DNA of 64,000 bases from Desulfobulbaceae bacterium UBA2273 (lineage in GTDB: Bacteria; Desulfobacterota; Desulfobulbia; Desulfobulbales; Desulfurivibrionaceae), in NCBI GenBank assembly GCA_002347095.1, contig DDWZ01000031.1:1-64000 (forward strand), in the 5' to 3' direction. Position 1 is the stretch's first letter, and the number at the start of each line of letters is the position of its first letter. Positions 7,964 to 20,659 of this stretch are shown in pieces. Under the pieces are notes generated by a model, which worked only from the letters and a program-made list of their open reading frames with translations, was not told the DNA's origin and ran no database searches. Position numbers and translations under genes: made by a program.

Positions 7964-10600
7964 ATGGATATCCGCGCCAAAGCCATCCTTTCGGTGATGC
8001 TTACCATCGCCATCCTGACCTCGGCCTTCGTTTTCATGTCCATTCAGCAGCGGAATGGACACCTTGCGGGCGCAATCCAGACCAAGAGGGAAAGCGCCAC
8101 GTTTCTGGCGGAAAACATGCAGGAACAGGTGTTTGCCGCCTACAAGTCGCGGATTGTCAGCCTTGCCACCACCAAGCATGATGTGATCGATGCCTTTGCC
8201 AAGCGCGACCGGGAGGCCCTCTATCAAGCAACCTTGCCCTTTTACAAGACGATCAGAGGAGAAAACCCCTACTTCACCATCATGCATTTCCACCTGCCGA
8301 ACAACTCCTCGTTTCTGCGCATGCATCTTCCGGAAATGCATGGCGATGAACTGGCCGAGATCCGCCCCATTGTCCGTGAGGTGAACAGCAGCCGCAAGCA
8401 GCGCGCCGGCTATGAGGTCGGCAAAATGGGGCTTTTTTACCGAGTGGTCCAGCCGGTATTCAAGAAAGGGCAATACCTCGGCGCCCTGGAGTTCGGCCTC
8501 AGCCATGAGCAGCTTGTCACACTGCTCCAGCAGCGCATCAGCCCCGAAATCGCCGTTGCCGTCAAATCGGAGGGTTGGCAAAAGGCCACCCTGGTTGCCG
8601 ACCAAAAGATCAAACAGGGGGAATATGCCCTCCTGCCCAAACAACACTCCATTTTCGGAAAAATTGGCGAATCGGTTCTTCTGGTGCAGGACAATACCCG
8701 CCGCTACACCGTCGACGGCAAGACATATCTCCTCTTCTCCAATATCGAACTGAAAAATTTCCAGAAGGAATCCATTGCCAAGATCCTGGTCGCCCTGGAT
8801 ATCAGTGAAGAACTGGCCAAAGCCAGGACGTTCATCAACAAGGTTGTCCTGCTCGCCCTGCTTCTTCTGCTCATCTCCAGCCTGGTCCTCTACTTCAGCT
8901 TTGGCCAGTTGCTCTCCCGGATTTTCAACCTCAATACCTCCCTGTCCAGAAGCAATCAGGAGCTCACCACAGCCAAGGCCTATGTGGACAATATCCTTGC
9001 CTCCATGCACGACGGCCTGCTGGTGACCACGGCGGACGGCTCGATCAGCAAGGCAAACCTGGCGCTCTGCCGGTTGCTTGGCTATTCGGAAGCGGAGCTT
9101 CTCGGAAAAAAGGTCTTTTCCTTCCTTGAAAACCCCACGGAGATTGAAGCGGCTTTTGCTTCCCACGGGAGCACGGACTATGCCATCACCTCGACAGAGC
9201 ACCGGCTCGTCACCAAGGACGGAACGCGCCTCCCGATCCTTTTCTCGGCCTCCTCCCTCACCGACGAGGCCGGCGGATTCTTCGGCATTGTCTGCATTGT
9301 CACCGATATCACCGAGCGCATACATGCGGAAACCGCCCTGCGCGAAGCGCACGACCTGCTGGAACAGCGGGTTATTGAGCGCACCGGAGAACTCGCCGAG
9401 GCCAACGCCGCCCTGACCCGGGAGATGGCGGAGCGCAAGCGCGCCGAGGCCGAACTCCGCCAGGCCCAGAAAATGCGGGCCATCGGCACCCTGGCCGGCG
9501 GCATTGCCCACGATTTCAACAATATCCTCGCCGCCATCATCGGCTACACCCAACTGGCCCAGGCCAGGGTCACCTCGGACGATACCGTTCGCACCTATCT
9601 CAACGAGGTTTTCATTGCCGGCGAACGGGCGAGGAAACTGGTCCAGCAGATCCTTACCTTCAGCCGGCAGAGCGAACAGGAAAAAAAGCCCATCGCCATC
9701 CATCTGATCGTCAGGGAAGCCTTGAGGCTGCTGCGCGCCTCCCTGCCGGCCAACATAGAAATCGTGCAGAATATCACGGCAAGCTGCGGGCCCGTGCTCG
9801 CCGACCCCACCCAGATCCACCAAGTGGTTATGAACCTTTGCACCAACGCCTACCACGCGATGCAGGAAAAAGGCGGCACCCTCACGGTTTCGCTTTTTGA
9901 AGCAGCGTCGGAAAATATCGCCCCGCCGCTGCCCGCCGGCGATTATGTGCAGCTTGTGGTGAGCGACACCGGCTGCGGCATGGACACCACCACCCAGGAA
10001 CGGATCTTTGAACCCTATTTTACCACCAAGGAGACGGGTAAGGGCACCGGCCTCGGCCTAGCCGTGACCCACGGCATCGTCGAAGGGCTCGGCGGCCAGA
10101 TCAGGGTGGCCAGCGCCACGGGACTTGGCACCACCTTCAGCATCTACCTGCCCCTGCACAAACAACTTCAGGCCGAGCCCCTGGCACCGTTGGGGACAAA
10201 GGATATCCGGGGCGGCAACGAGCGGATCCTGGTGGTGGATGACGAACAGGAACTCGTCCGCCTCCTCGACGTGGTTCTCAGCCGATACGGCTACAGGGTT
10301 ACCAGCTTCTCGGACAGCACCGCCGCCTCGGCATGGTTCGACGCCAATCCGGTCTCGGTGGATCTGGTGATCACCGACATGGCCATGCCCAAGCTAACCG
10401 GCCAGGACCTTGCCCGCGCGATTCTGGCAAAACGGCCGGAACTGCCCATCATTCTCTGTAGCGGATACAGCGAGGTGATCAATGCGGAGCGCGCGAAACA
10501 ACTCGGCATCCGCGCCTTCTTTCTCAAACCCTTACAGGAAGAGGAGCTGGCCGGTTTGGTGCGGGATGTGCTGGACGCAGGACCCGGCCGAGAGAAGTAG
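7964..10600 (+). CDS. Cache-PAS hybrid sensor histidine kinase/response regulator
   Basis: This is an 878-residue membrane sensor. A TM helix (~7-27) and a second one (~292-315) bracket a periplasmic ligand-binding region resembling double-Cache domains ([19 protein letters not shown], then [15 protein letters not shown]). A PAS domain (~335-455), a coiled linker, and a HisKA with GGIAHDFNN (His ~516) follow. Then come a HATPase ([17 protein letters not shown]) and a C-terminal receiver (~755-875) with Asp ~805 in LVITDMAMP and conserved Lys in FLKPL. All catalytic residues are present. The ligand is unknown, and no DNA-binding regulator is adjacent. Confidence 0.92.
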   Translation: MDIRAKAILSVMLTIAILTSAFVFMSIQQRNGHLAGAIQTKRESATFLAENMQEQVFAAYKSRIVSLATTKHDVIDAFAKRDREALYQATLPFYKTIRGENPYFTIMHFHLPNNSSFLRMHLPEMHGDELAEIRPIVREVNSSRKQRAGYEVGKMGLFYRVVQPVFKKGQYLGALEFGLSHEQLVTLLQQRISPEIAVAVKSEGWQKATLVADQKIKQGEYALLPKQHSIFGKIGESVLLVQDNTRRYTVDGKTYLLFSNIELKNFQKESIAKILVALDISEELAKARTFINKVVLLALLLLLISSLVLYFSFGQLLSRIFNLNTSLSRSNQELTTAKAYVDNILASMHDGLLVTTADGSISKANLALCRLLGYSEAELLGKKVFSFLENPTEIEAAFASHGSTDYAITSTEHRLVTKDGTRLPILFSASSLTDEAGGFFGIVCIVTDITERIHAETALREAHDLLEQRVIERTGELAEANAALTREMAERKRAEAELRQAQKMRAIGTLAGGIAHDFNNILAAIIGYTQLAQARVTSDDTVRTYLNEVFIAGERARKLVQQILTFSRQSEQEKKPIAIHLIVREALRLLRASLPANIEIVQNITASCGPVLADPTQIHQVVMNLCTNAYHAMQEKGGTLTVSLFEAASENIAPPLPAGDYVQLVVSDTGCGMDTTTQERIFEPYFTTKETGKGTGLGLAVTHGIVEGLGGQIRVASATGLGTTFSIYLPLHKQLQAEPLAPLGTKDIRGGNERILVVDDEQELVRLLDVVLSRYGYRVTSFSDSTAASAWFDANPVSVDLVITDMAMPKLTGQDLARAILAKRPELPIILCSGYSEVINAERAKQLGIRAFFLKPLQEEELAGLVRDVLDAGPGREK

Positions 10601-10649
10601 ATCCGGGGTGTTTTTTTCAGAAAGGATGAAAACAGCGGGCTGCAGAGGC

Positions 10650-10679
10650 GTGACCGCCCATTTTTCAATGGGCGGTCAC
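10650..10679. terminator. Stem-loop between convergent genes
   Basis: A perfect 13-bp inverted repeat, GTGACCGCCCATT and its complement, lies between the hybrid kinase and the convergent small membrane gene and overlaps the stop of the latter. There is no strong T-run on either side, so its termination efficiency is uncertain. Confidence 0.5.
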
Positions 10680-10850
10680 CGTCGCCAGCAATCCATGCAG
10701 GCTCGCGCAGATAGCTAGGGCGAGGCCCGTTTTGCGGTGGGTGCCGGTTTTCACCTGTATCCACCGGAGGCCGGAAGAAAGCTGAAACAGGATCAGCATA
10801 AAATTGATGATCCCGAGGAGCTGCACCAGGGAGATTCCGCCGATCCGCAT
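10665..10850 (-). CDS. Two-helix membrane protein with conserved histidines
   Basis: This 61-residue protein has two hydrophobic helices (~6-30 and ~41-59) around a basic loop with HRKTG; a second histidine is in LHGLL. A pair of membrane histidines recalls small cytochrome-b-like or heme-anchoring proteins, but no family was recognised with certainty. It has a good ribosome site (AAGGGG, 8 bp from ATG). It follows the secreted SOR-like gene by 38 bp in the same direction. It may be a membrane electron donor to that protein, which is inference from context. Confidence 0.6.
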   Translation of the reverse strand: MRIGGISLVQLLGIINFMLILFQLSSGLRWIQVKTGTHRKTGLALAICASLHGLLATVTAH

Positions 10851-10888
10851 ACCGTCACCCCTTTTGCACTATTGAAAGCCGTCAGGAA

Positions 10889-11257
10889 CTATCGCAGGCC
10901 AACGGTCGCCGTTGCCGTGTTGGCGCTGCCATGGACATTACAGACCGCGGCAGATTCCAGGGTGGTTGGCCCGGTCACCTCATATTCAAAGGTCCGGCTG
11001 AACTCGGCCGAGTCCGGAAGATTGAACGCGCCGAACTCCCAACTGGCAGCTTCCTGGCCGTTGATGATGAGATTCAGCCGTTTGGTGTAGTGCAAAAAAT
11101 TATTAGCGCTGTGTCTGGCAAAAAGGGTGATGGTGATCTTTTCCCCTTGCCCCGCATGCGCCGGGGCTTCCAGACGGACAGCCGATTTGTCCGCCAAGGC
11201 GGAACCCGCATCAAGAAAGAGCAACGCCCCGACCACTGCCAGCATTATTTTTTTCAT
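10889..11257 (-). CDS. Secreted desulfoferrodoxin/superoxide reductase-like protein
   Basis: This 122-residue protein has a cleavable signal peptide (MKKIMLAVVGALLFLDAGSALA) and one immunoglobulin-like domain. The late CNVHGS motif matches the Cys-Asn-x-His iron-ligand loop of superoxide reductases. Further histidines in ARHSANNFLHYTKR could complete a His4-Cys iron site. It lacks the N-terminal desulforedoxin domain, and true SORs are mostly cytoplasmic, so periplasmic superoxide reduction is plausible but not proven. It lies 51 bp downstream of the IDH gene with its own AGGAGG site, and a small histidine-containing membrane protein follows. Confidence 0.7.
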   Translation of the reverse strand: MKKIMLAVVGALLFLDAGSALADKSAVRLEAPAHAGQGEKITITLFARHSANNFLHYTKRLNLIINGQEAASWEFGAFNLPDSAEFSRTFEYEVTGPTTLESAAVCNVHGSANTATATVGLR

Positions 11258-11308
11258 GGTGCCTCCTTTCGTACGCTGCGTTGAAACAACCCTTGGCTTG
11301 ATTATACT

Positions 11309-14184
<2,876 letters not shown>

Positions 14185-14210
<26 letters not shown>

Positions 14211-14610
14211 AACCATGCCCCCCATCCCCAAAACAGTGCCGCCCTGGGTCATCTACCTGTTTTTAGTGATCGGCCTGCTCTCCGCCGTGGCTTTTCGGCT
14301 GCTGACCATCATCAACACCTTTGCCCCCGCCCTGCTGCGGCCGGTCTGGTATTTCGGGGTCATCGGCTACATCTTCTTTTTCGCCTACCGCTACCATATC
14401 TCCGAGAAACGAAAAAACGCCATCCGCGTCAACCGGCTGCTGGAAAAGATCCGGGGTCAGGGCGAAATCACCAGCGAAGACCGGACGCTCATCGCCTATG
14501 TGCTCTCCTCCATCATCAAGTCCAAGGAAAACCTCAACTACCTGTTCATCTTTGTTCTCTCCATTGCCGCGGTAGCCGTGGATATCCTGCTCGCCCTCCA
14601 GGGCCGTTAA
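14185..14610 (+). CDS. Membrane protein coupled to hemerythrin
   Basis: This 141-residue protein has three hydrophobic helices: ~20-42 (WVIYLFLVIGLLSAVAF), ~50-66 (WYFGVIGYIFFFAYRY) and ~113-137 (LNYLFIFVLSIAAVAVDIL). A charged cytoplasmic segment with KSKEN lies between the second and third. I recognise it only as a conserved uncharacterised membrane protein. It overlaps the hemerythrin gene by 26 bp in another frame. The first ATG (14185) and ATG 14215 are both possible starts. Confidence 0.75.
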
Positions 14611-14745
14611 GGAAATACGGGGTACTCTGTATTCTGCGCGCAAGCCGGTGCTCAAGACGCAAACCTCTTGTCTTTTGTGATTTTTCCATTATAAAACCGT
14701 TACTGCCTGCAGATAAACCCTCCGCATACTGGATGCCGAAACGCC

Positions 14746-16452
14746 ATGAAAACGATTCTGGTGGTGGACAACCACCCTGTTGTCTTGAAACTTCTGGTGG
14801 AATTCCTGAAAAAGCAAGGCCATGAGGTGATCACCGCCGAAGACGGGCTCGCGGCCTTGGAGTTTCTCAAAAAAGCACGGCCGGACATCATTTTTACCGA
14901 TCTGATCATGCCCAACATCGGCGGGGAAAAGCTCTGCCAGGTGATCCGCAGCCGTCCCGAGCTGAAAAATCTCCATATCATCATCTACTCGGCCACGGTG
15001 CTGGAGGATGCAACCAATATCCTCAACCTCGGGGCCGATGCCTGCATCGCCAAGGGGCCATTCAAAAATACCGAAACGCATATCGCCAAGGTCATCGAGC
15101 ATATCGACAATGGCACCCTCCATGAACTGAAGGGGACGATCCTCGGCGGCGAAGACCTGTACAAGCGGCATATCACCTCGGAGCTGCTCTTTTCCAAGCG
15201 GCATTACGAGAGTATCTTCAACTCCATGCCCGAGGGGGTGATGGAGTTCACCCTGGACGGCAAGATCTTCCACGCCAACGCCGCGGCCCTTGCCCTATGC
15301 GGCCTGCGGGAGGAGGACCTGCTGGCCTCCGGTTTTCCCGAGCTTTTCACCGGCACCCACCGGGAACGGTTGCACACCCTGTTGCGCACCCTTGGCCACG
15401 CTCCGGTGGTCATCGACGAGACCGAACCCGTCCTGCTCAACGGCAAGATGGTCACCATCCATTTCCTTCCCAGCCGGGATGAATCGCACGCCTTCATCAT
15501 CGCCATTCTGCGGGATCTCACCGAAAAAATCGCCACAATCCGGGAACTTGAGATGATGCGCCGCCAACAGGAACGCATTCTCAACGCCGTTGGCGAAGGG
15601 ATCTTCGGCCTTGACACGAAAGGGCGCATCACCTTTGCCAACCCGGCGGCCCTGGCTTTGCTGGATTATGAACCCCATGAGCTGGTGGGCTCCAGCTTGC
15701 AGGCGATTGTCCACGCCTGCAAGCCAGAAGAAGACCTCATCTGCCCGGAGAAAGATTGTCCGATCTGCGCGGTCAGCCAGGACGGCATTATGCGCAAGGG
15801 AACCGAAACCTTCTGGCGGAAAAACGGCACGCCTTTTCCGGTCCGTTTCACCTCCACCCCGATTGTGGAAGATTATACGATTTTGGGCGCGGTGGTCGCC
15901 TTTGCCGATATCACCGACCGCAAGAAGATGGAAGAGCGGCTGCGGGAATCGGCCATGACCGATGAACTCACCGCCCTTTTCAACCGCCGCGGCTTCATGA
16001 CCCTGGCGGACAAGCTGATCAAGATCAGCGTGCGGGACAAAACCGACCTGCTGCTCATCTACATCGATTTCGACAACCTGAAATGGATCAACGATTCCCT
16101 AGGGCACTCCGTGGGCGATCAGGCGCTCATTGAAGCCGCCACCCTGCTTGGCGACACCTTCCGGCTGGCGGATGTTGTCGCCCGGCTGGGCGGGGACGAA
16201 TTTGTCATCCTCTGCACCGACAACTCGGCGCTGGGCAACCAGGAAACCATTCTCAGCCGGCTGAGGGAAAACATCGACAAAGCCAACCGGCTGGCAACCC
16301 GGCAATACCGGCTGTCCCTCAGTGTCGGGGTGGGCCGCTACGAGCATCAGACCCCGTGCTCCATTGACGAGCTGCTCCACCGGGCAGACCAGGCCATGTA
16401 TAAAAACAAGGAAGACAAAAAGGCCCGCCGCCAGGATGGGTATAAACAGTAA
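14746..16452 (+). CDS. REC-PAS-PAS-GGDEF diguanylate cyclase
   Basis: A 568-residue response regulator with c-di-GMP output. The receiver (1-120) has Asp52 in FTDLIMP. The usual Lys-Pro near its end reads AKGPF, so Lys is followed by Gly. Two PAS domains follow (~150-265 and ~275-390); the second contains the cysteines CPEKDCPIC, a possible metal or redox site. The GGDEF domain (~400-565) has an intact GGDEF (482-486) preceded by the RLAD inhibitory site. It has no membrane segment. The kinase that phosphorylates it is not identifiable; several orphan kinases are in this window. Confidence 0.93.
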   Translation: MKTILVVDNHPVVLKLLVEFLKKQGHEVITAEDGLAALEFLKKARPDIIFTDLIMPNIGGEKLCQVIRSRPELKNLHIIIYSATVLEDATNILNLGADACIAKGPFKNTETHIAKVIEHIDNGTLHELKGTILGGEDLYKRHITSELLFSKRHYESIFNSMPEGVMEFTLDGKIFHANAAALALCGLREEDLLASGFPELFTGTHRERLHTLLRTLGHAPVVIDETEPVLLNGKMVTIHFLPSRDESHAFIIAILRDLTEKIATIRELEMMRRQQERILNAVGEGIFGLDTKGRITFANPAALALLDYEPHELVGSSLQAIVHACKPEEDLICPEKDCPICAVSQDGIMRKGTETFWRKNGTPFPVRFTSTPIVEDYTILGAVVAFADITDRKKMEERLRESAMTDELTALFNRRGFMTLADKLIKISVRDKTDLLLIYIDFDNLKWINDSLGHSVGDQALIEAATLLGDTFRLADVVARLGGDEFVILCTDNSALGNQETILSRLRENIDKANRLATRQYRLSLSVGVGRYEHQTPCSIDELLHRADQAMYKNKEDKKARRQDGYKQ

Positions 16453-16575
16453 GGCCGCGGGCTGATGCTGCTTTTTCCCAATCTCTTGCCCAAAAAAAAT
16501 ATCCCTTTTTCCCGTGGATTTTTTCGCAGGGACGATTATAGTAAGAATTATCATTAACCATCAATCAGGTGACTC

Positions 16576-16755
16576 ATGGAAATAAGCGTTGATAAAAATG
16601 TCGTGGAATTCAAGCCGGGCAACGCCCAGGAAACCGCAGCCATGGAGCTGCTGTGGCGGGTCATTGTGGACTGCATGCGGGAGAACAAAAAGCTGGTGCC
16701 CATCGGCGAGTACATCCCCACCAAGGAAAACCTGGCCCGCTTTGTCATCGAGTAG
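16576..16755 (+). CDS. Small conserved hypothetical protein upstream of rubredoxin
   Basis: A 59-residue protein, MEISVDKNVVEF... ending ARFVIE-stop, with AGGTGA 5 bp before the ATG. It is probably a small alpha/beta protein seen next to rubredoxins in related anaerobes, although I cannot name the family. Immediately after the TAG, the +1 frame continues without a stop to 16879 and reads RFPADNTEYCSVCNKDLK, a zinc-knuckle-like tail. Either a frameshift truncated a longer protein or that tail is coincidence. It is 110 bp upstream of rubredoxin in the same direction. Confidence 0.55.
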   Translation: MEISVDKNVVEFKPGNAQETAAMELLWRVIVDCMRENKKLVPIGEYIPTKENLARFVIE

Positions 16756-16865
16756 ATTCCCGGCGGACAACACCGAGTACTGTTCGGTCTGCAACAAGGA
16801 CCTGAAGGTGAAAAAGAACAGCGAGATCCGCCCAGCAACTATCCAGCCTCAAAAGGAGAGCCATC

Positions 16866-17021
16866 ATGGACAAGTTTGAATGCCCCTGCGGTTATGTGTA
16901 CGACCCGGCGGAAGGCGACTACGAACACGGCATCGAGCCTGGCACCGCCTTTGCCGACCTGCCCGATGATTGGGTCTGCCCCAAGTGCGGCGCGGAAAAG
17001 GAAAATTTTTACAAGGTGTAA
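16866..17021 (+). CDS. Rubredoxin
   Basis: This 51-residue one-iron electron carrier has four cysteines. The second pair is the classical CPKCG ([12 protein letters not shown]). The first pair is CPCG, with one residue between the cysteines instead of the usual two. The aromatic core ([18 protein letters not shown]) is typical. ATG 16866 has AAGGAGAG 7 bp upstream. In anaerobes rubredoxin donates electrons to superoxide reductase or rubredoxin:oxygen oxidoreductase. A strong terminator follows, so it is the last gene of its transcript. Confidence 0.92.
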   Translation: MDKFECPCGYVYDPAEGDYEHGIEPGTAFADLPDDWVCPKCGAEKENFYKV

Positions 17022-17052
17022 CCGCGCACTCGGACTAAACCCCGTCCAAGCC

Positions 17053-17097
17053 GCCCCCTGAAACCCCCTTCCCTGGTTTTCAGGGGGTACTTTTTTT
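17053..17097 (+). terminator. Intrinsic terminator after rubredoxin
   Basis: A stem pairs CCCCCTGAAA with TTTTCAGGGGG and is followed after two bases by seven T. Confidence 0.85.
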
Positions 17098-17256
17098 AGG
17101 AATGCCGCGACCTGCAGCTTCCTGCTCCGCCTCGTCCATCCTTTTGCTTTTCATTCCCTAAAAAAAAGGTACAATCTCGTTGCCGGGGATGCGCGATAAC
17201 CCCGAAGAGACTTTTTTGACAATCTCAGCCCCACAACGCGGCAGCGGAATCCAGCC

Positions 17257-17472
17257 ATGAACATCAACAACGAAGATCAGGCCAGGGAGGCCATCTCCCT
17301 CTGGCGGACAGAGCCAACCAGGGCGCAGCTCAAAAACCTGCGCTTTGCCCTGGAATCCCTGGAACTCAGCCAGATGTACTATGAACAGAAGGGCAACGAA
17401 CAGGGCGCGGCGCGGGTTGTCGCCTGCCAGACCATCATCAGCGGCCGCATCGCCGAAATCGAAGCCGAATAA
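17257..17472 (+). CDS. Small helical hypothetical protein
   Basis: A 71-residue, mostly alpha-helical soluble protein (LKNLRFALESLELSQMYYEQ, then helical to IAEIEAE). No domain was recognised. It is the first of three closely spaced genes (next at 17494 and 17724), which supports real expression. The 157 bp upstream (17100-17256) holds no gene. Confidence 0.6.
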   Translation: MNINNEDQAREAISLWRTEPTRAQLKNLRFALESLELSQMYYEQKGNEQGAARVVACQTIISGRIAEIEAE

Positions 17473-17493
17473 GCCCAGGAGTCAGAAAGCGCC

Positions 17494-17700
17494 ATGCACA
17501 CCATGTTCGCCACCATCGGCATGATCCTCGCCGTTGCCGGGCTTGTCGTTTCCGTGGCCTTCTGGATCCCGGGTCTCTGCAACCGCAACCGGCTTAAAGA
17601 GATCCTCGGTTCCAGATATCCGCTGGTCTATGTGGTCTATGTCGCCAACGGCCCCATGCTCCTGCTGCTTGGCGTTATCCTGCTGATCTCCTTCCGCTGA
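17494..17700 (+). CDS. Small two-helix membrane protein
   Basis: A 68-residue protein with hydrophobic helices ~4-27 (MFATIGMILAVAGLVVSVAF) and ~46-66 (VVYVANGPMLLLLGVILLI), joined by a short basic loop NRNRLKEILG. Function unknown. It is 21 bp from the preceding small gene and 23 bp from the YqeY gene, probably in one operon. Confidence 0.6.
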   Translation: MHTMFATIGMILAVAGLVVSVAFWIPGLCNRNRLKEILGSRYPLVYVVYVANGPMLLLLGVILLISFR

Positions 17701-17723
17701 ACACCCAAAAAAGAGGACACCAT

Positions 17724-18218
17724 ATGAGCACAGACACACAATACGGCTGGAACGCCGCCTTGGGCATGACCCTGCTGGCCAAACTCAAAAGCGACCTCAA
17801 GGCTGCCATGCTGAGCAAAAACGAGGCGGTCAAGGGCGCGCTGCGCATCATCATCAGCGAATTCCCCACCAAGATCACCGCCCCCATCACCCTGGAGAGC
17901 GGCAAAAAGAGCACCCGGGCCAAACGGGACGACGAGATCACCGACGACGACATCATCAGCCTGATCATGGGGCTGTGCAAGTCGGAGCGGCAGACCCTGG
18001 AGTACAAAAAAGAGGCCAGCTCCGAGTACCTGGAGATTCTGGAGGCGTACCTGCCCAAGATGGCCACGGAAGAGGAGATCACTGCCTGGGCCAAGGAAAA
18101 CGTCGACCTTTCCCAGTTCAAGAACGCCATGCAGGCCATGGGCCCGATCATGAAGCATTTCGGCAAGAGCGCGGACGGCAATGTGGTGAAGAAGGTGCTG
18201 GCGGGGATGGCTGGGTAA
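17724..18218 (+). CDS. GatB/YqeY-domain protein
   Basis: This 164-residue member of the YqeY family is related to the C-terminal tRNA-binding domain of the GatB amidotransferase subunit. Recognisable segments are LKSDLKAAMLSKNEAVKGALRII, the conserved central YKKEASSEYLEILEAYLPKM, and the C-terminal GPIMKHFGKSADGNVVKKVL. Stand-alone members are proposed to bind tRNA or assist tRNA-dependent amidation; the function is not firmly established. It converges on ftsH with only 3 bp between the stops. Confidence 0.88.
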   Translation: MSTDTQYGWNAALGMTLLAKLKSDLKAAMLSKNEAVKGALRIIISEFPTKITAPITLESGKKSTRAKRDDEITDDDIISLIMGLCKSERQTLEYKKEASSEYLEILEAYLPKMATEEEITAWAKENVDLSQFKNAMQAMGPIMKHFGKSADGNVVKKVLAGMAG

Positions 18219-18221
18219 GGG

Positions 18222-20033
18222 TTAAGCCCCTTCCCCCAGCAGCGCCTTGAACTCCTCATCGTCCAGGGCCTCTTTCTCCAGCAGGGTTTTCGCAATCTTT
18301 TCCAGCAGGGGCCGCTGTTCGGTCAGGGTCTTTTCCACCCCGACCATGCGTTCATCGATGATCTTGCGCACCTCCTCGTCGATGAGCAAGGCGGTCTGGT
18401 CGCTGAACTCCTTCTGCTGGAACATCCCTTGCTGCAAAAACTGATTGGCCTGTTGCAGATAGGTGACCTGGCCGAGTTTTTCGTTCATCCCGTACATGGC
18501 CACCATGCTGCGGGCGATGTCCGTGGCGCGCTGCAGATCGTTCTGGGCGCCGGTGGTGATCTCGTTAAAGATGACCTTTTCCGCGCCCCTGCCCCCCAAC
18601 AGCACGTCGATTTTTTCCAGCAGCTCGGTCTTGGACATCAAAAACCGGTCCTCGGTGGGGAGCTGCATGGTATAGCCCAGGGCGCCGATACCGCGAGGCA
18701 CGATGCTGATCTTGTGCACCTTTTCCGCGGTTTTGCGGAAGGTGGCCACCAGGGCGTGGCCGGTTTCGTGGTAGGCCACGGTCTTTTTTTCCGTCTCGTT
18801 GAGCACCCTATTCTTTTTTTCCAGCCCGGCGACGATCCGGTCGATGGCCGCTTCAAACTCCGTGGCCTCCACCTGCTCCTTGCCCTTGCGCACCGCGAGC
18901 AGGGTCGCCTCGTTGACCAGATTGGCCAGGTCCGCCCCGGTAAAACCAGGGGTGCGGCGCGCGATGATCTCCAGATCAACCCCCACAGCAAGTTTGATCC
19001 CCTTGACGTGCACCGCCAAAATGGCCACCCGTTCCTTGAGGTCGGGCCGGTCCACCAGGATATGCCGGTCGAAACGGCCCGGCCTGAGCAGGGCCGGGTC
19101 CAAAATCTCGGGCCGGTTGGTGGCGGCGAGGATCACCACCCCCTTGTTCACTTCAAAACCGTCCATCTCGGCGAGCAACTGGTTCAGGGTCTGCTCCCGC
19201 TCGTCGTGGCCTCCCATCATGCCGCTGCCCCGGGCCTTGCCCAGGGAATCCAGCTCGTCGATGAACACGATGCAAGGCGCCTTGGCATTGGCCTGCTCAA
19301 AGAGATCGCGCACCCTGGCCGCGCCTAAGCCCACGAACATCTCGATGAAATCCGAGCCGCTGATGGAAAAAAACGGCACCCCGGATTCGCCGGCCACCGC
19401 CTTGGCCAGCAGGGTTTTTCCCGTGCCCGGAGGGCCGACCAGGAGAATGCCCTTGGGGATCTTGGCGCCCAGCCGGGTGAATTTTTCCGGGGTCTTCAAA
19501 AACTCGATCACCTCGGCCAGCTCCACCTTGGCCTCCTCCTGGCCGGCCACCGAATTGAAATCCACCCCAAGATCGGTCTGGGCGATGATCTTGGCCTTGG
19601 ATTTGCCCAGGGTCATCATGCCCCCGGCCCCTCCCTGGCCCATGCGTTTCATCATGAACATCCAGATCCCGACAAAAAAGAGGGTGGGCAGAACCCAGGA
19701 GAGCAGCGTGCGCAAAAAGGTGTTCTCGTTGGCCGCGATGATATCAACCCCGTGTTTTTCCAAAAAATCCACGAGGTTGCGATCGTCTATCCGAGGGGTC
19801 ACAAAGAGGGCCTTGGGAAACATCGGCTCCTTCTTGTTGCTCTCGATTTTTTCATACCCTTTGAGCAGGGTGGAGGAAATGACCACGGAGTTGATCTTTT
19901 TTTCCGCCACATGCGCCTTGAACTGGCTGTAGGAAACATTGTTGATCTGCGGCGAAAGCCAGTTCTGGAGGAGGATGAAGATGGCCACGGCGATGAACAG
20001 GTAACTGAGAGAAAACTGGAATTTTTTTTCCAT
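18222..20033 (-). CDS. ftsH: ATP-dependent zinc metalloprotease FtsH
   Basis: This membrane-bound AAA+ protease degrades misfolded and regulatory membrane proteins. The 603 residues are arranged as TM1 (~10-27), a periplasmic FtsH_ext domain, TM2 ([16 protein letters not shown]), an AAA domain with Walker A GPPGTGKT (~200) and Walker [10 protein letters not shown], the SRH region, and an M41 protease domain. The zinc motif is HETGH (~420), a Thr variant of the usual HEAGH but still HExxH. ATG 20033 is the conventional start; a TTG two codons upstream also has ribosome-site spacing. The C-terminal tail is short. Confidence 0.95.
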   Translation of the reverse strand: MEKKFQFSLSYLFIAVAIFILLQNWLSPQINNVSYSQFKAHVAEKKINSVVISSTLLKGYEKIESNKKEPMFPKALFVTPRIDDRNLVDFLEKHGVDIIAANENTFLRTLLSWVLPTLFFVGIWMFMMKRMGQGGAGGMMTLGKSKAKIIAQTDLGVDFNSVAGQEEAKVELAEVIEFLKTPEKFTRLGAKIPKGILLVGPPGTGKTLLAKAVAGESGVPFFSISGSDFIEMFVGLGAARVRDLFEQANAKAPCIVFIDELDSLGKARGSGMMGGHDEREQTLNQLLAEMDGFEVNKGVVILAATNRPEILDPALLRPGRFDRHILVDRPDLKERVAILAVHVKGIKLAVGVDLEIIARRTPGFTGADLANLVNEATLLAVRKGKEQVEATEFEAAIDRIVAGLEKKNRVLNETEKKTVAYHETGHALVATFRKTAEKVHKISIVPRGIGALGYTMQLPTEDRFLMSKTELLEKIDVLLGGRGAEKVIFNEITTGAQNDLQRATDIARSMVAMYGMNEKLGQVTYLQQANQFLQQGMFQQKEFSDQTALLIDEEVRKIIDERMVGVEKTLTEQRPLLEKIAKTLLEKEALDDEEFKALLGEGA

Positions 20034-20161
20034 TGCCAATATATCCTTTGGATTACGGTCCGCTCAGACGGGGAAAACACGATCTTCCCTGCCCGGACCT
20101 TGCTTTCATGGTATAAGAGAATTGGTTTTTTTGCAAAGCCGCAAAATGGAGCCCGTGGAAA

Positions 20162-20659
20162 ATGAATCCCGCCGATGAAATCGTTTTGATCGTTGATGAG
20201 CAGAACCATGAGGTGGCACAGGTTTCCCGGCGGGTCATGCGGGAGGGCTGCCTGATCCACCGGGCCTGCTACATCCTGGTCTTTAACCGGAACCAAGAAA
20301 TCTTTGTCCAAAAACGGACCATGACCAAGGATATCTATCCCGGGTACCTGGATGTGGCCACCGGCGGCGTGGTCCTGGCCGGGGAATCCTACGAGGTTTC
20401 CGCCAAACGCGAACTGGCCGAAGAGCTTGGGGTGCGCAAGGTTTCCCTTACCAGCCATTTCGATTTTTACCATGCGGCGGACAACAACCGGGTCTGGGGC
20501 AGGGTTTTCTCCTGCACCGCCGAGGGGCCGTTCGTGCTCCAGCCCGAAGAGGTGGAGGATGGATTTTTTCTCGGGATGGATGAGTTGCAATCCCTTGCCG
20601 CAGCGGAACAATTTACCCCGGATGGCCTTATGGTCCTGAAGAGATTCATGGCCGGATGA
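20162..20659 (+). CDS. NUDIX hydrolase (YfcD/IPP-isomerase-like)
   Basis: The 165-residue protein has a complete NUDIX box in GESYEVSAKRELAEELGV (pattern Gx5Ex7REUxEExGU). It opens with DEIVLIVDEQNHEVAQVSR, and its catalytic part begins with RACYILVFNRNQEIFVQKR, the pattern of YfcD-type hydrolases related to isopentenyl-diphosphate isomerase. The substrate is unknown. Its stop overlaps the comF ATG (ATGA at 20656), so the two are translationally coupled. Confidence 0.88.
   Translation: MNPADEIVLIVDEQNHEVAQVSRRVMREGCLIHRACYILVFNRNQEIFVQKRTMTKDIYPGYLDVATGGVVLAGESYEVSAKRELAEELGVRKVSLTSHFDFYHAADNNRVWGRVFSCTAEGPFVLQPEEVEDGFFLGMDELQSLAAAEQFTPDGLMVLKRFMAG

Noticed and set aside
7961..9856. Minus-strand frame opposite the hybrid kinase
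   Set aside because: Shadow of the kinase coding sequence, with no recognisable domain.
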